This document shows positions 20,639-34,000 of a stretch of DNA of 64,000 nt, in pieces. The DNA is from Glebionis coronaria. Its lineage: Eukaryota > Streptophyta > Magnoliopsida > Asterales > Asteraceae. The position numbers were made by a program, and so were the translations under genes. The notes beneath the pieces are model-generated. The model saw nothing but the letters and a program-made list of their open reading frames with translations, was not told where the DNA came from and searched no databases. The DNA is taken from contig CM046875.1 in the NCBI GenBank assembly GCA_025667525.1, positions 118,038,340 through 118,102,339 on the forward strand, read 5' to 3'. Within the stretch, counting starts at the first letter, position 1, and the number at the start of each line of letters is the position of its first letter.

Positions 20639-21546
20639 CATATTTATAGCTTATTGCATTTTCGGATTACTTAAAAAGTATAGTGCTTTTAAAAGGTTCG
20701 ATTTATTAAGTTTGCTTATTTAGAGATTTGAAAGTTGCCAAATTTATGCTTATTGAGTTGTTTAAGTTTTGGTTAAGTTAGCTTATTGAACGTGCTTTGC
20801 TTATTGAGTTTTCAGCTTATCTCCATTTTCGGATTAAGTTTTGTGTTCATCGCAATATTGGGGATTCACAACATTCCGACGAGAAGCTTGTTTTGATCGC
20901 AATAACCATTCGTGGTTCTACTTTGCGATCTAGAGTACCATCCCCCATATTCCGATCTGGGATTGCGATCGCTCATTGCGATCGCATATTCCGACGAAGT
21001 TTAAGGTTACTTTGTGACGAAACTCTGCCCAATTTTATTTTGTAACATTCCGATAGAATCATATTGCGACAGAAGTGTATTGCGACAGTTACATTCCGAT
21101 AGGACTGAGCTTGTGTATTCCGATCTAAAACATTCCGACACCCAGCATCATTCCGATATTATACATTCCGATAGCTTTGCCACTTCTTACATTCCGATGG
21201 TTTAGTTTTCCGATAGCAATGACTTAATTATTCCGATGGTTCTAATTTTGGTGGATTCGGATAGAAAGGACTTGTTACATTCCGATAGATTAAATTTTTG
21301 AGTTTTAAAGTTTTACAAAGTTTTGTGTTTTAAGTGTTTTTCTAAATAACTTTTGGTTTAATTTTGTAAAAGCTTCTACTTTACTCAGCGACAATTATTT
21401 GCTTTTAGCTTAAAAATAGATAATCAAACCAAACCATCCTCTTGTTCACCAAAAGACAACTGAGTCGCACTTCCTACCATTAATCAATTCGAAAAGACTT
21501 GGAACAACGAAATTATTTTATACTTGGCCAAAAACCTTGTATTGAA
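20639..21546 (+). repeat. Element B palindrome, right arm (3' half of LTR)
   Basis: This is the 3' half of a C-type LTR, ending CCTTGTATTGAA directly before the primer-binding site, with the ATTCCGAT array at 20850-21295. The 5' half expected upstream is found only at 34634-35404 in inverted orientation. Confidence 0.85.
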
Positions 21547-21561
21547 TGGCGCCGCTGCCGG
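21547..21561 (+). other. Element B primer-binding site (tRNA-Asp type)
   Basis: TGGCGCCGCTGCCGG is identical over its length to the E1 site. It marks the internal start of B on the + strand. Confidence 0.8.
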
Positions 21562-21805
21562 CTCTTTTCGTTAAGATTAACGGTCTTTAGTGAGAGACGC
21601 GTTGAATTTTTGGATCCGTTCTTTTAGGAACATTATTTTCCTTGCTTAACAATTCTCAAAAATCCATAAAAATATAAAATTTTCAAAAATACAAAAACAT
21701 TAAAAAATCATAAAAAGCATTTATTTTCCAAAGGTTTTGCACCAAAAAGATTATATATATATATATATTCTCTGTTTCTTTGGTATCTTTTTCTTCTGCA
21801 GGTGT
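21562..21805 (+). other. Element B leader
   Basis: This AT-rich leader includes a (TA)n run near 21752-21768 and a pyrimidine-rich tract ending CTGCAG/G five bases before the preferred gag start. The tract looks like a splice acceptor, which would fit a spliced gag leader, but no donor is identified. Confidence 0.45.
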
Positions 21806-23943
21806 ATGCGTACTAGATCTTCAAATTATTCTGAGCCCGAGACTCGTGAAGATTTAGATATGGCTGGCGTGCAAAACAACAATAACAACCCACCTCTACC
21901 CAATTTGAATAACAATAACAACAACAACAATGTTCCCCTACCTGATTTACGAACAATGGAGGAACTGTGTCAACCCACCATGAACGGACGCGGAGGACCG
22001 ATTGCGCCGATGCAAATCACGGCTCCTGAATTTTCGTTGAAGCATCACATGATCCAGCAAGTTCAAAACGCTTACCCATTTAGCGGATTACCGGATGATG
22101 ATGCCAACAAACATCTAGACAAGTTCATTACCGTCACTCAAAGCATGAAATTACCTGGTGCTTCCATGGATTTTCTTCGCCTTCACCTCTTTCCACACAC
22201 TTTATCCCATCATGCCGAAAAATGGTTTGATCGTCTCCCCAAAAACACAATTCAAACATGGGATGACATGACTCAAAAAATTTTGTCGCGCTATTTTCCA
22301 CCATCCATGGTCACTAGTCTTCGCAACAAAATCAGTGGATTCACACAAGAACCTGATGAGTCGCTTTTCGATGCTTGGGAACGCGATAATGTCTTGATCG
22401 ACCGTTGTCCAAACCATAACATGCTCCCCGTTACTTTGATCGATACTTTCTATAATGGTCTAACTTTGCGTGATCGTGATACGATTAATGCTGCCACCGG
22501 TGGTACATTCATGAAGAAACGACCAGAGGAGTGTAGAGAGCTGATAGAGAACATGACCACTCACCACAAAAATTGGGATTCATCTGCATCTTCAAGGTAT
22601 AACCAGAGGGCCAATGTTTCTTCTACATCATCTAACCCAGAGCTCACCGAACTTACTCGCCAAATAGCTGAGATGAACAAAAATTTCTTAACCATGGCTA
22701 CAAACCAATTTCAACAAGATAAAGCTATTGCACCTTCTTGTGAGATTTGTGGGGGTTCTCATTCATACATCGAATGTCCTTCTACTCTTGACAATCCGGA
22801 AAATGTGTACGCCGCTAATGGTAACTTTGCTACAGGAGGCTACCAAGCACGACCTCAAGGAGACCGTAACTTGCTAAGTTATCGTTCCAACAACTATCTA
22901 TCTCCACCCGGTTATTCTCCTCAAAACCAAAACCAAAACCAAAACAATTTGAACCGCAACAATCAAAGCCAACCTCAAGCCACCAATCAATATCAATCCC
23001 AAAGAAACCCATATCCACCTCAAGGAAATAATTCAGCTTACCAAGCCCCACCTCTCAACCAACCCACGACATTGAACCAAGACCTCGAAACTTACATGAG
23101 GACCAATAGAGAGATGGTGACGAATCTTCAAAACCAATTCATTAACTTGAAAGGTGACATGGCAAAACAAGGGAACGATATTCGAGCTGAGCTAAGGAAT
23201 GACATGGCCAGACAAGGGAATGCTCTACAAGCCGACATGAGAAACTCTATGAACAATCAAGCGAATAACTTAAGGGACATGATTGCTAGTTTTTTCCCAA
23301 GTAATCAAACCTCTGGTTTGGGTTCTCTTCTGAGTAACACCGTTGCTAATCCAAGAGGGCAAATGAAAGCAATCACCACTAGCAGTGGCAAAGGTTTAAA
23401 GGAACCCGAGATTCCTACACCTACACTGGTGATTGTGACAAAGGAAAATGAGTCCCCTTCTCCAATACCACCACCTCCTACTTCCGCCCCTCCACCACCC
23501 ACGGATGTGAGTGAGAATTCCATTCTGAAGCCTTCATCTCAACCCAATATAACTTATCCCTCAAGGTTGAGGAAAGAGAAATTGAAGAACAAGGATGATA
23601 TTCAGGTTTCTAACTTTCTCAAAATGTTTAAACAATTGAATTTTAATATCTCCTTTGCTGAGGTTCTCGCTCACATGCCGAAATACGCTAAAATGTTTAA
23701 AGATCTTCTTAGTGATAAGGAGAAACTCCTTGATATCGCTCAGACCCAACTTAATGAGAATTGCTCTGCAGTCCTCTTAAGAAAATTACCAACCAAACTT
23801 GGTGATCCGGGTCGTTTCTTGATTCCTTGCAACTTCCCTGGGGTAGAGAATTGTATGGACCTAACCGATCTTGGTGTTAGTATAAACTTAATGCCTTTAA
23901 GCGTTTGGAAACAATAGTCTCTACCCGAGCTAGTCCCCACACG
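21806..23943 (+). pseudogene. Element B gag-protease, broken in the protease
   Basis: Reading from ATG at 21806 (MRTRSSNYSEPETREDLDMA) gives Gag followed by the start of the protease. The frame is also open upstream to 21737, but the internal Met is preferred because the residues before it are low-complexity and lie in the (TA)n leader. Gag core motifs are clear (WFDRLPKNTIQTW, FFPPS-type motif, DTFYNGLTLRD), followed by a CCHC knuckle (CEICGGSHSYIEC) and a Q/N-rich linker. The protease shows DLGVSINLMP, with V where E1 has A. A TAG at 23915-23917 interrupts the frame, which then reads on (SLPELVPTRI) until it meets element G's truncated LTR at 23944. RT and integrase do not follow. It is homologous to, but diverged from, the E1 protein. 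Confidence 0.85.
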
Positions 23944-25768
23944 AATATGTGCAAGGATAAATAAATGGACATTTTATAAAACTGGTAGTTTGATAAGTTT
24001 TATAAGTTATAAAACTATAAACATGATTTTTACGACTTTTTCGGCTATTACCGTAAAATTAACGTTTTTGCTAAATAAAACTTAGACGGTTGGACCCGTC
24101 TAATGTAAACTTTTATAAACTCATATACTGATATATAAACATATATAACAAGTAAAAACCGATAAAACCCGAACTATGAAACATACGGACATTAACGGGC
24201 TAAGTTAACGTTATTGGACTAATAATACAACAACATGGGCTAAAACACTTAAACACTTATAAACTTATTTATTGGGCTTAACCCATTTGGGCCCAACATG
24301 TAAAGTATAAATACTGATAATACAAGTATGAAATGGATTAATACAAGTTAATGAACTTATAATAGGCTTATTGGACCTAAAACACGTAAATAGGTAAAAC
24401 TAGTAAACTAGTAAGAAGTTACCAATACATAAACACCAAAATGAGTAAAAGAGAATATGTAAACCCACTTGATCATCATATATATATAAAATCATCATAT
24501 GTATACATAATTGTTATTTTTATAAAGTCATTCGACAAGAGTCTAAGACAAGTATTATTTGTCTAGGTTTCCGTGATTGAAGCACGTACCGTACATCCGA
24601 ATCACCGATAACCGCCTTCCCACATCAACGTGAGTTCATAGCCTCGCAATCTTTTAAATGTTTTTATGAAATGTTTTATAAACCCGCGAGGGAGATAACA
24701 TGTTAGTTTTTATAAAATAGGACACTAGTTGTCCTGATTGCTTGTTTATTGATTTGGACCCGAATGATTGTATGACCCGATGAATGATTTTAGGACCCGA
24801 TAGATGAAAGGAAATGGATTATTAAAGTTAGGTTATGTCACTAAAAGTCCCATTAGCATGAATTGTGAACTAACGGGATTTGGTAGACGCTTATGCATAT
24901 AATAGTACTATTTGGGGACGATCACCCCAGTTCGCGCCTTGACGGTTGATCCCCGTCGTGCCACATTGATTGGTAAGCGAATTTATGTATGAGAAGATTT
25001 ACACAAGCGTGATTATTGTGACGACACGCTAATTTAGATGGGCAAATTGAGTTTCAGGCTAGCTACCCGTTGTTTGGTTTAGTAAGGTAACAATGTCATG
25101 CGGCTTATAATAATCCAATTAACGAAATACTGCTATACGCACTGAATTACGATATATTGCCTGACTAGCAATACGGGGTCTTAATATTGATTTTATGTTC
25201 GTGTTTTGGTTTTACATAACCATATTCATATAACGGTTTTATTTAATCTATACAACGTTGTAAAACGTATTGTATGATGTCTTTACGACAATGGTTCGTA
25301 TAATGATTTTTAAGGCAAATGCCTATATTATGATTTTGATAAGGATTTGTATAAAATGACTTTGGCTATTTTATGGCCTATGACGATGATTTGTACAAAA
25401 TGATTTTCGGTAATAATTTTATACTGATGTTACATTAATGGCTTTATTAAACTCTATGAATTCACTCGGCGTTATCGCTGACCTTTTCTTTTAACATGTT
25501 TTGTCTCAGGTACTTGAAGGTAATTCTCGGGAAGACGACAATAATTCATGGCCCGCACTTAAATAATAATTTCCATTCAAATGCTTTGTAAAACTTGTAT
25601 GAAATACAATGACTTGGGACCTATGTAACTTTGATATTTATGAATGGAAATGCTTTATTATTAAACGACGCGATTTTTATGCGTTGTCTATGATGTGAGT
25701 AATGTGCTACCCCGTAACACCAACTAGTCTTCCGCTGTATTGAGTTGTATAAATTTGGGGGTGTTACA
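23944..25768 (+). repeat. Element G 5' LTR, 5'-truncated
   Basis: This matches 32646-34461 from AATATGT onward. The first ~1.6 kb of the LTR is missing. The breakpoint joins B's protease, with AATA shared by both sides. A TATA box (TATAAATA) lies at 24306-24313. Confidence 0.88.
24306..24313 (+). promoter_or_regulatory. TATA box of G 5' LTR
   Basis: TATAAATA lies about 20 bp downstream of paired TGGGCC/GGGCCC-type motifs (around 24275-24297). The second copy is at 32998-33005. Confidence 0.5.
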
Positions 25769-25771
25769 GTT

Positions 25772-25783
25772 TGGTACCAGAGC
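25772..25783 (+). other. Element G primer-binding site (tRNA-iMet type)
   Basis: TGGTACCAGAGC lies three bases after the LTR end. It differs at one base from the usual initiator-Met site TGGTATCAGAGC. Confidence 0.75.
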
Positions 25784-28320
25784 TCTCGTTATAGAGAACG
25801 AAAGATTTTTAAAACCAAGGTTTTGAATAAAACATTTCAAAATCTTTTAACTATAAACATTTTTCTAAAAATGTCTAAAAATCTTTTGACTATAACGGTG
25901 CCGAAGAATTCCCGAGTTACCGACAAGGCCAGACTGAGAAGTGTTATTTTAATATATATATAACTTGGATTATATATATATATGATGTAATTTTATTACA
26001 TGATTGTTTGATGATTATTTTGATATTTATACGAGGTATTTATACGACGTAGATTGTCACAAGGAACCCTAAATCCCCTAGTAAATTAATCGAAGCTATT
26101 CTCGTAGGAATTCTAGCTATCCTAGATCTAAACCAAGTTGTGGATATTTATGATCCCAACAAATGGTTGATATTCGTAGAAATGTTGATATTAGTTGATT
26201 GTTATATTAAAAGAAGAATTGGCGAGATTAAATTTGATATCGATGTCATGACGATCTTTCCTCATAGAGTGGAATTTGACAAAACGTTACCACCTTGAAA
26301 GATTTCATCTGATTCGTTGTCATCCAATTCTTAAATTGAAATCGAAAGGGTGAATGTTGCACCTGAAGCTGTCATTGGAACCATTACCCAAAAGCCTCAT
26401 GCCACTAGTACTTTTCCGAGAAGTCTAATTGAATGATCGAGTCATTTTATACTAGTAACTCATTTGATGACTATTGTTGTAAGAGATATAGGATTGGAAA
26501 TTAAGTGTTGATCATATCGAGCTTTTATTGCCCTTTTAATGTTTAAAAATAAAGTTGAAGTATTGGGGAATGAAGTAGGATATGGAATTGAGTATAAAAT
26601 TGATTGAAACTTGAATAAATTAAAATTTAACCCGTATGGAATATGAAATTGTTAAGAGGAAGTCGTTAATTCCTATGATTGAATTATAAGGTTTTAACTG
26701 ATTATTGATTCGTGTTAAGTGTTGTTCCTAGGCCATTGTCCAATGACGAGGATGCCCAGTGTCCAATAAATAAATTGAAGAAATCTTCTTCTGAATTGGG
26801 ACCGATGGATCTTCCAGGACAGGTGGGACACCTAATGACTCTTGTAGATTAGTATTCATTGTGGTATCTTTTAAAAATCCCTAACTTAACTGAGACATCA
26901 GTTGGTAGGATGAGTTCTTGGAATTGTATGACATAGTGACACGTAATGTGTTGCGGTAGAATTTTGACTTGTTCGTGATTAATGAAAAGACTACCTTTGA
27001 TTGCTAAATCCTACATGTATCGATGTTATCTATCTTTTATTGCTTCATCCTAATGCTCGCATTAGTGATGCAACCATTGAACAAGTACTCATCTCGAATT
27101 GAGTTGCGTTGTGGATTATTCTTTTTGAGTGCCATCGAGGTCATGAACCTCATGATTAATTGGATAAAGCTCATTTCCTATTATATTATAGTTAGTTCTT
27201 GGTGAACAACTTTTCATCACTCTTTTGCAGATCACTCATTGTTTTTATAAGATAAAACAATATCCTTTGAGAAACATTAATTTTCATCACTATATGGATT
27301 ATTTAAAGTGAGACTTATAAATAATCATTATTGAAATAAAGTTGATTAGAAATACCTTGGAAAACTTATTTGTTTTCATAACAAATAAAATCTTTGTAAA
27401 TTTATTTTTGATTCTTATTTAAGAATTAAGCATGAAAATGTTTTTATTATAAACATGATGATAAAATTTTGACGAACTGAGTATTGCATCGTTAATCTTG
27501 AAATTGTATATAGTTGCGCGCCTACATACAATTTGGAAGTGACCATGCAAGGCTGATTAGTAGTCACTATGAAATTATTTTCTTTAAAGATTGTGAAAGA
27601 TTAAATTTTATGAGATCTGCAAGAAGTGAAAAATAGGGACATAGTGTTAGGGACACCTACATATGTGCCTGTAGCATCTATTCTTCTGAGTTGAATTTAC
27701 TTATCTGTGGAAATTGTCTTATTTGACAATTGACAATTCTTTCTTGTCTAATTCTTCCGTAGTGAGATTCTTAGGAAAAGTATCTGATTACCGAGTGTTG
27801 ATACCCGACTGGATGTATCGACGTTCCTATCATTTCTTTTGATTAAGATTTCATTTGAATGACCTGGGTAACGATCCGAGGAGCTTTCGAATGCGTACTC
27901 AAATTATGAAAACATGGGATATATTCATATTCGTTAAATGTTTTTGTCTGTATCTGATTTGAAATTCTCTCGCATAGATTATGCGTTGACCTTACTCTTT
28001 TAAGGTTAGTTATGTCTCCAGATATCCTTGAACTTGTGAAGGATTATGAGTTATTATTAGTCTTTTGAGAAGTTCACATCTTATCGACGATAATGAAACT
28101 GGAAAGTTAATAGTGCCAGTAGAATGGATTGATTGATTATGACATGACGACATTGTCTTAATTGATGGGAACTCGAGTAGAATTCCCCTAAATGATAAGA
28201 TGTTGATTATCAAAAGTGATCTAAATAATTCTTGATGAATGACTTGAAATTATACCGTGAATGGTTGTGAATTAGTCATAGATCTTGTAATCTAGAAAGA
28301 ACCTAATATGAATTTATTAA
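25784..28320 (+). other. Element G decayed gag/protease region
   Basis: This is where gag and protease would lie in a chromovirus. No frame longer than about 70 codons is open and I find no confident Gag motif. It is taken as decayed coding sequence from its position alone. Confidence 0.45.
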
Positions 28321-28324
28321 AGGA

Positions 28325-28930
28325 TGTTTCCGTTATCTGAAATTTTAAGAGGTATTGCTGGTAAATTATCTAGACTTTCGCCATTAAAGCAAGTTGAAAT
28401 TGGTATTGATTATATTCCTGGTGCTGCACCTGTGGCTTGTGCACTGTACGTCAGCATCATCTGAATTAAAAGAATTACCGTACAACTGAGAGAGTTGTCG
28501 GAGAATGCTTTTATTCTACCAAGCTCGTCATTATGAAGAGCTGTGGTGTTATCATTCCTTATATTTATTGATTACTGTGAACTGAGTAAATTGACAATCG
28601 AAAACGATATCCATGACTCGAAATGGAAGATTTGTTCGATCATTTACAAGGTTCTAGCGTATGTTCTAAAGATTTGATCCATGGCATGGTTATCATCAAC
28701 TTCGCATCTGCGAAAAAGATTATCTATTCCAATCACTACATCCGGTAATTGTAATGAACATTATGAGTTTCACGTGATGTCGTTTGGATTGACTAATACA
28801 CATGTAGCATCCATAAATTTGGTGAATCACGTGTGTAGGTTGTAATTTGATAAATTCATGCTTGTGATCATTAAGGACCATTTGTTTATTTATAAGAATA
28901 AGAATGAGTTAATAATTATTTGTAGAATGC
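28325..28930 (+). pseudogene. Element G reverse transcriptase remnant
   Basis: Conceptual translation across several frames recovers the start of a Ty3-gypsy RT (LSRLSPLKQVEIGIDYIPGA), then segments resembling the DLFDQLQGSS and GYHQLR blocks. Later come HYEFHVMSFGLTNTHV and a degraded region where the YxDD-containing block should be (FMLVIIKDHLFIYKN). The catalytic FxDD is not preserved: the corresponding stretch reads IIKDH. Many stops interrupt the reading. Homology is to chromovirus RT. It cannot be functional. Confidence 0.72.
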
Positions 28931-29949
28931 CTTGAGTCGACCGAGTAGTGAAAATTTGTACCTTGAATAATTAATATGTGATTAAAGACTAAATCCTTTA
29001 CATTATTTGACCGTGTGATTAATAGAAAATGGAATATATTGACTTTTCAAAAATTGGACCCATTAAGGCTTTGGGTTTTACCAAAAAGAAAATATAAATA
29101 TGTTTTGACAAATGTTTTAACAAAGGATTTTTAAGAGATTATTTCCTTATACACAAATCATTTAACTAAACTCCTGTTTAGGGGTAAATGTTCGTGTATA
29201 CCTCAAGACAACCTAAGAGGGATTGAGGAAACCATTTTAAATCATGACTTGAAATTTGAAACGATAATTTTTGCTTTTCAACTAAGAAAACTTTGACCAA
29301 AGTATAACCAAATATTTTCGAACATTTATGGATCTTACTAATTATTTTCGATAAATCAGCAAAAATCGTGTTAATTAAATTCAAATTTGTTTTGAACATT
29401 TTATTATAATTGGTCGAACTAAGAAATTTAAACTTTTAACGTTTACGTTTCATAAAAACCTAATATTTATTGTTAATTTACGCGTAATAATTATCGACGC
29501 TTTAAAATGTCGGATCAAGCAAAACTGATAAAAATAATAGTTGAGATAGAACTAAAACTTAGAAAATATGAGGAAAGAATTTCTGAGTAATATTAACCAT
29601 GATATTTATTTCATCAAGGAAGATGAATGTAGATACTGACACATATTATAAAAAATAATAAAAAAATAAGGGATAATATAGATAATGAAACGAGTTTGCG
29701 GCTAATGTGAACCATTAGAATTAAGAAGCTAATGGCGTTAAATGTATAACAGACCACTTGAGGATTGCCTAAAAATGGAGATTTTGAGATATAGTTATGT
29801 TGGAATCTTGTAAGTATAAGTATTCTATTCCAGTCATTTTTGATTTAATGTATCATTATCAGAAGAAGTTGTACTGATGGCAAATTATGAAGGCTGACAC
29901 CGCCTCATACATTAGTAAACGTCTAGCTATTGTAAAGGTCATCATCTGA
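28931..29949 (+). other. Element G decayed RNase H / spacer
   Basis: This lies between the RT and integrase remnants, with no clear RNase H motif. A purine-tract-like sequence CTGTTTAGGGGTAAATG at about 29175-29191 duplicates the one before the 3' LTR, so a fragment of another LTR junction may be embedded here. Confidence 0.4.
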
Positions 29950-30190
29950 ATTTGATTCGATTTGGGTCATCGTCGACAGACTGACCAAATCTGCTAATAT
30001 CATTCCTGTTAATGATAGATTCTTGATGAAGAAATTGACTCTTTTGTATTTAAAGGAGTTGTGTAAACATAGTGTGCCTGTATCGATCATCTCTATCAAG
30101 ATCCTCGCTTCACATCGAATTTCTAGAGATTTGCTCAGAAGTCATTGAGAACGAATCTTGATGAGAGTACTGTGTACCACCCCAATCGAA
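29950..30190 (+). pseudogene. Element G integrase core remnant
   Basis: Translation gives FDSIWVIVDRLTKSANIIPV, matching the DSIWVIVDRLTKSAHF block that contains the first catalytic Asp region of chromovirus integrases. It continues through a degraded segment (LYLKELCKHSVPVSIISI) where the usual GVP.SI.SDRD motif has lost its Asp. A stop follows in the SLGT/L.ST.YHPQTDGQ zone. It is non-functional but clearly Ty3-gypsy. Confidence 0.7.
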
Positions 30191-30924
30191 GGGACGAGGT
30201 AAAGTAACGATACAAAATACTATAAGTGTTGTTCTATGTTTGAATGATTGACCTTTGGTGATAAACTGTAAAATCGTTTTCCTTTGGAGAGATTATCATT
30301 GATAGTTACCGTATTAGGATCAAGATCGAATCTTGTTAGGATCTAAATATTAGAGCATCTGTAAGCAGGAGTTGGGATGAAGACACCCGACATACACCCA
30401 TTGTTGGACATGTCTTTTAGGTTTAAGGTTTCCTATGATGGCGAACCTAACCTTACAAAATACTCGACCCGCGAGACTTGAAATGATTGTTGAAATTAGG
30501 ATCTGATTATTGACTGCCGGTAGTGGGCAGGAGGTTATGTGAATATGAAATGTAGATCTTGAAGTGCCAGATGGGTAGCGAAGTTATGCCAAAAATTTTA
30601 ACCATGGAAAAATGAATAGATGATCTGAAAGATCATGGGATATAAGTCCCCGTTTTATGGGACCATTGAGATAATGTTAAAAGTTGGTTTGAAAGGCATA
30701 TAAGTTGGATCTGCCCTAGGACTTCAAGAGCTGCGTGAATTATGTTTCGTAAATCGAACTTGATAAATATCTATCAAGTGAAAATCTGAATTCTTCTTGA
30801 TAAAGTTTAGATCGGCAAAAATTTGCATTCATAAAAAACCCGTGAACATCACGGATAGAGAAAGTAAGTCAACATTAAGCCTGATCTTATTCCCGTATTG
30901 ATGAAACGGGCGTATTGTAATGAA
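30191..30924 (+). other. Element G decayed integrase C-terminus / chromodomain zone
   Basis: There is no open frame. Scattered short matches (for example GP-EI near 30660 and LRELCFVN near 30735) suggest the end of integrase and the chromodomain, but they are too degraded to call separately. Confidence 0.35.
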
Positions 30925-30995
30925 TTACACTTGTGAGAAAAGACCGAATGTGGAGGAAATACCCACATGGCTTTAACTCTATAAGAAGAGAGTAG
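30925..30995 (+). pseudogene. Element G pol C-terminal tail remnant
   Basis: One frame reads RKDRMWRKYPHGF, close to the WEREDxMRxKYPHLF tail at the end of Tekay-like chromovirus pol. Its position about 50-100 bp before the purine tract is as expected. Element I has the corresponding fossil at 59100-59265. Confidence 0.6.
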
Positions 30996-31028
30996 TAAGA
31001 TAAGATGATCTTTGAGGACAAAGATCCT

Positions 31029-31044
31029 GTTTAGGGGTAAATGC
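31029..31044 (+). other. Element G polypurine tract region
   Basis: GTTTAGGGGTAAATGC directly precedes the LTR start TGTGACAATCCG. It is weaker than the other tracts in the window. Confidence 0.5.
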
Positions 31045-34000
31045 TGTGACAATCCGTCAATTTATGGTTGATATTTTATTCTCAAGTATTATTTAAAAAC
31101 ATTAATTTAATGTTATATTATGAACTTACTTATTTTTGGGAAGAAATTTACGTCTTGAAGTAGCATCGACTACGTCTAAACCGGAAGATTCTACGTTACG
31201 TGCTCACATTTACATACACCGTTTTGGTGACAGTCCGACATTTCAGAAAATAAATTCATCCGTAAATATTATTTTGGAATTTTAAATTTGTGTTGGTTCA
31301 TAAACTCACAAATTTACGAGAAGAGATTAGGACTTACGATTATAATTTAACGTCCTTTACGACTAAACCGCAAACCTTAGGATTACGTATTTACGTTTTC
31401 GAACTCCGTTTTTGATGAGACAATTTTTATTAGATTCGTTTTGTGCCGTTGATTCATAATTTATAAAAACGTTTTTCGTAAAACGACCCGAGGGCACGCA
31501 AATCGAGGAAACTAGAATCGAGGAGTACCCGTAATTAAATGGGGATGAGACAAGATAAACTTGCCCCACCCCCACACATGGGACAGCAAGTATAAGCTTC
31601 ACCAACACCATGAGGTGTCAAAAGCTTCACAATGAAGCTTAACACTTGTCCTAAGCTTAACTTGTAAGGTACCTAACATCAAAACCACCATCTCATACCA
31701 CTTCCTCTCATTCTCTCATGCAAAACCACACACTTCTCTCTTCCTTCTCTAGATGCCGTCCCATCCTCACCTTAAACACCTCACTTTGATCAAATTTAAC
31801 CACAAACATTTGTTATAATTAACATATGTTAATCTCCATTCAAAAAGATGAAGATTGGTGCAAGTTTTAACATCCAAGGAGAAGTTTTGTTGGTGTCTTG
31901 GGGCTGATTTTCCACAAGAGGGTCATGAAGATAGGTGGTCTTGAAGATGGTCTTGGTTTATCACAAGTTTCTCCATCAAAATCCAAGCCTTGATCACAAC
32001 CTACATCATCTTGGTGGTATAAAGATTGCTCTCCCCATCCTCTTGTTATTTTAATTATGTAATCATGTATTTTCTTTCCTATTGTATATGTATATGATGA
32101 ATATATGATGATAAAAGTATTGTGTGGGGATTTGGTGTTGATAAATATGATTAAAAAGATGAAAAACTATAAGAAACAAGGCTAAAATCTTGCTTAAATT
32201 ATTGGCCGTATAAAAACAGTAACTAACCATATGATGAACTGATAAAATGGCATAGATTAATGGATATACAGTAAGTAATATTTCTTGTACACATGTGGGA
32301 GTTGGCCATGCAATGGAATCATAAAAATGAGTGAGATATGATCAAAACAAGTTTAGAGTGCAAATCTGAGTACACTGTTTTGGACGATTTTTAGAAAATA
32401 CTTAGAGGCTGATTCAATAGTAGCCATAGAAGAGTTAAATGGAGCACATATCATTTAGTTTATGACATAAATATTTGAGCTTCTATATCCATATAGAACT
32501 ATAGATATGGCTGTTTTGGTGAACATGAAACTAAAAATCAGATTTTTAAAGAATTAATGTTTAATAGTATTATATAAGCATTCAAATAAAAATAGTATAA
32601 AATGTGACTTAAAACCGACAAACTTATATAATACATTTATATAAATATGTACAAGGATAAATAAATGGACATTTTATAAAAATGGTAGTTTGATAAGTTT
32701 TATAAGTTATAAAACTATAAACATGATTTTTACGACTTTTTCGGCTATTACCGTAAAATTAACGTTTTTGTTAAATAAAATTTAGACGGTTGGACCCGTA
32801 TAATGTAAACTTTTATAAACTCATATACTGATATATAAACATATATATCAAGTAAAAACCGATAAAACCCGAACTATGAAACATACGGACATTAACGGGC
32901 TAAGTTAATGTTATTGGACTAATAATACAACAACATGGGCTAAAACACTTATAAACTTATTTATTGGGCTTAACCCATTTGGGCCCAACATGTAAAGTAT
33001 AAATACTGATAATACAAGTATGAAATGGATTAATACAAGTTAATGAACTTATAATAGGCTTATTGGACCTAAAACACGTAAATAGGTAAAACTAGTAAAC
33101 TAGTAAGAAGTTACCAATACATAAACACCAAAATGAGTAAAAGAGAATATGTAAACCCACTTGATCATCATATATATATAAAATCATCATATGTATACAT
33201 AACTGTTATTTTTATAAAGTCATTGGACAAGAGTCTAAGACAAGTATTATTTGTCTAGGTTTCCGTGATTGAAGCACGTACCGTACATCCGAATCGCCGA
33301 TAACCGCCTTCCCACATCAACGTGAGTTCATGGCCTCGCACTCTTTTAAATGTTTTTATGAAATGTTTTATAAACCCATGAGGGAGATAACATGTTAGTT
33401 TTTATAAAATAGGACACTAGTTGTCCCGATTGCTTGTTTATTGATTTGGACCCGAATGATTGTATGACCCGATGAATGATTTTAGGACCCGATAGATGAA
33501 AGGAAATGGATTATTAAAGTTAGGTTATGTCACTAAAAGTCCCATTAGCATGAATTGTGAACTACCGGGATTTGGTAGACGCTTATGCATATAATAGTAC
33601 TATTTGGGGACGATCACCCCAGTTCGCGCCTTGACGGTTGATCCCCGTCGTGCCACATTGATTGGTAAACAAATTTATGTATGAGAAGATTTACACAAGC
33701 GTGATTATTGTGACGACACGCTAATTTAGATGGGCAAATTGAGTTTTGGGCTAGCTACCCGTTTTTTGGTTTAGTAAGGTAACAATGTCATGCGGCTTAT
33801 AATAATCCAATTAACGAAATACTGCTATATGCACCGAATTACGATATATTGCCTGACTAGCAATACGGGGTCTTAATATTGATTTTATGTTCGTGTTTTG
33901 GTTTTACATAACTATATTCATATAACGGTTTTTATTTAATCTATACAACGTTGTAAAACGTATTGTATGATGTCTTTACGACAATGGTTCGTATAATGAT

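Noticed and set aside
19707..21546. Palindrome as a pair of terminal inverted repeats of a DNA transposon
   Set aside because: The arms are LTR 3' halves, one followed by a primer-binding site and gag; no transposase is present.
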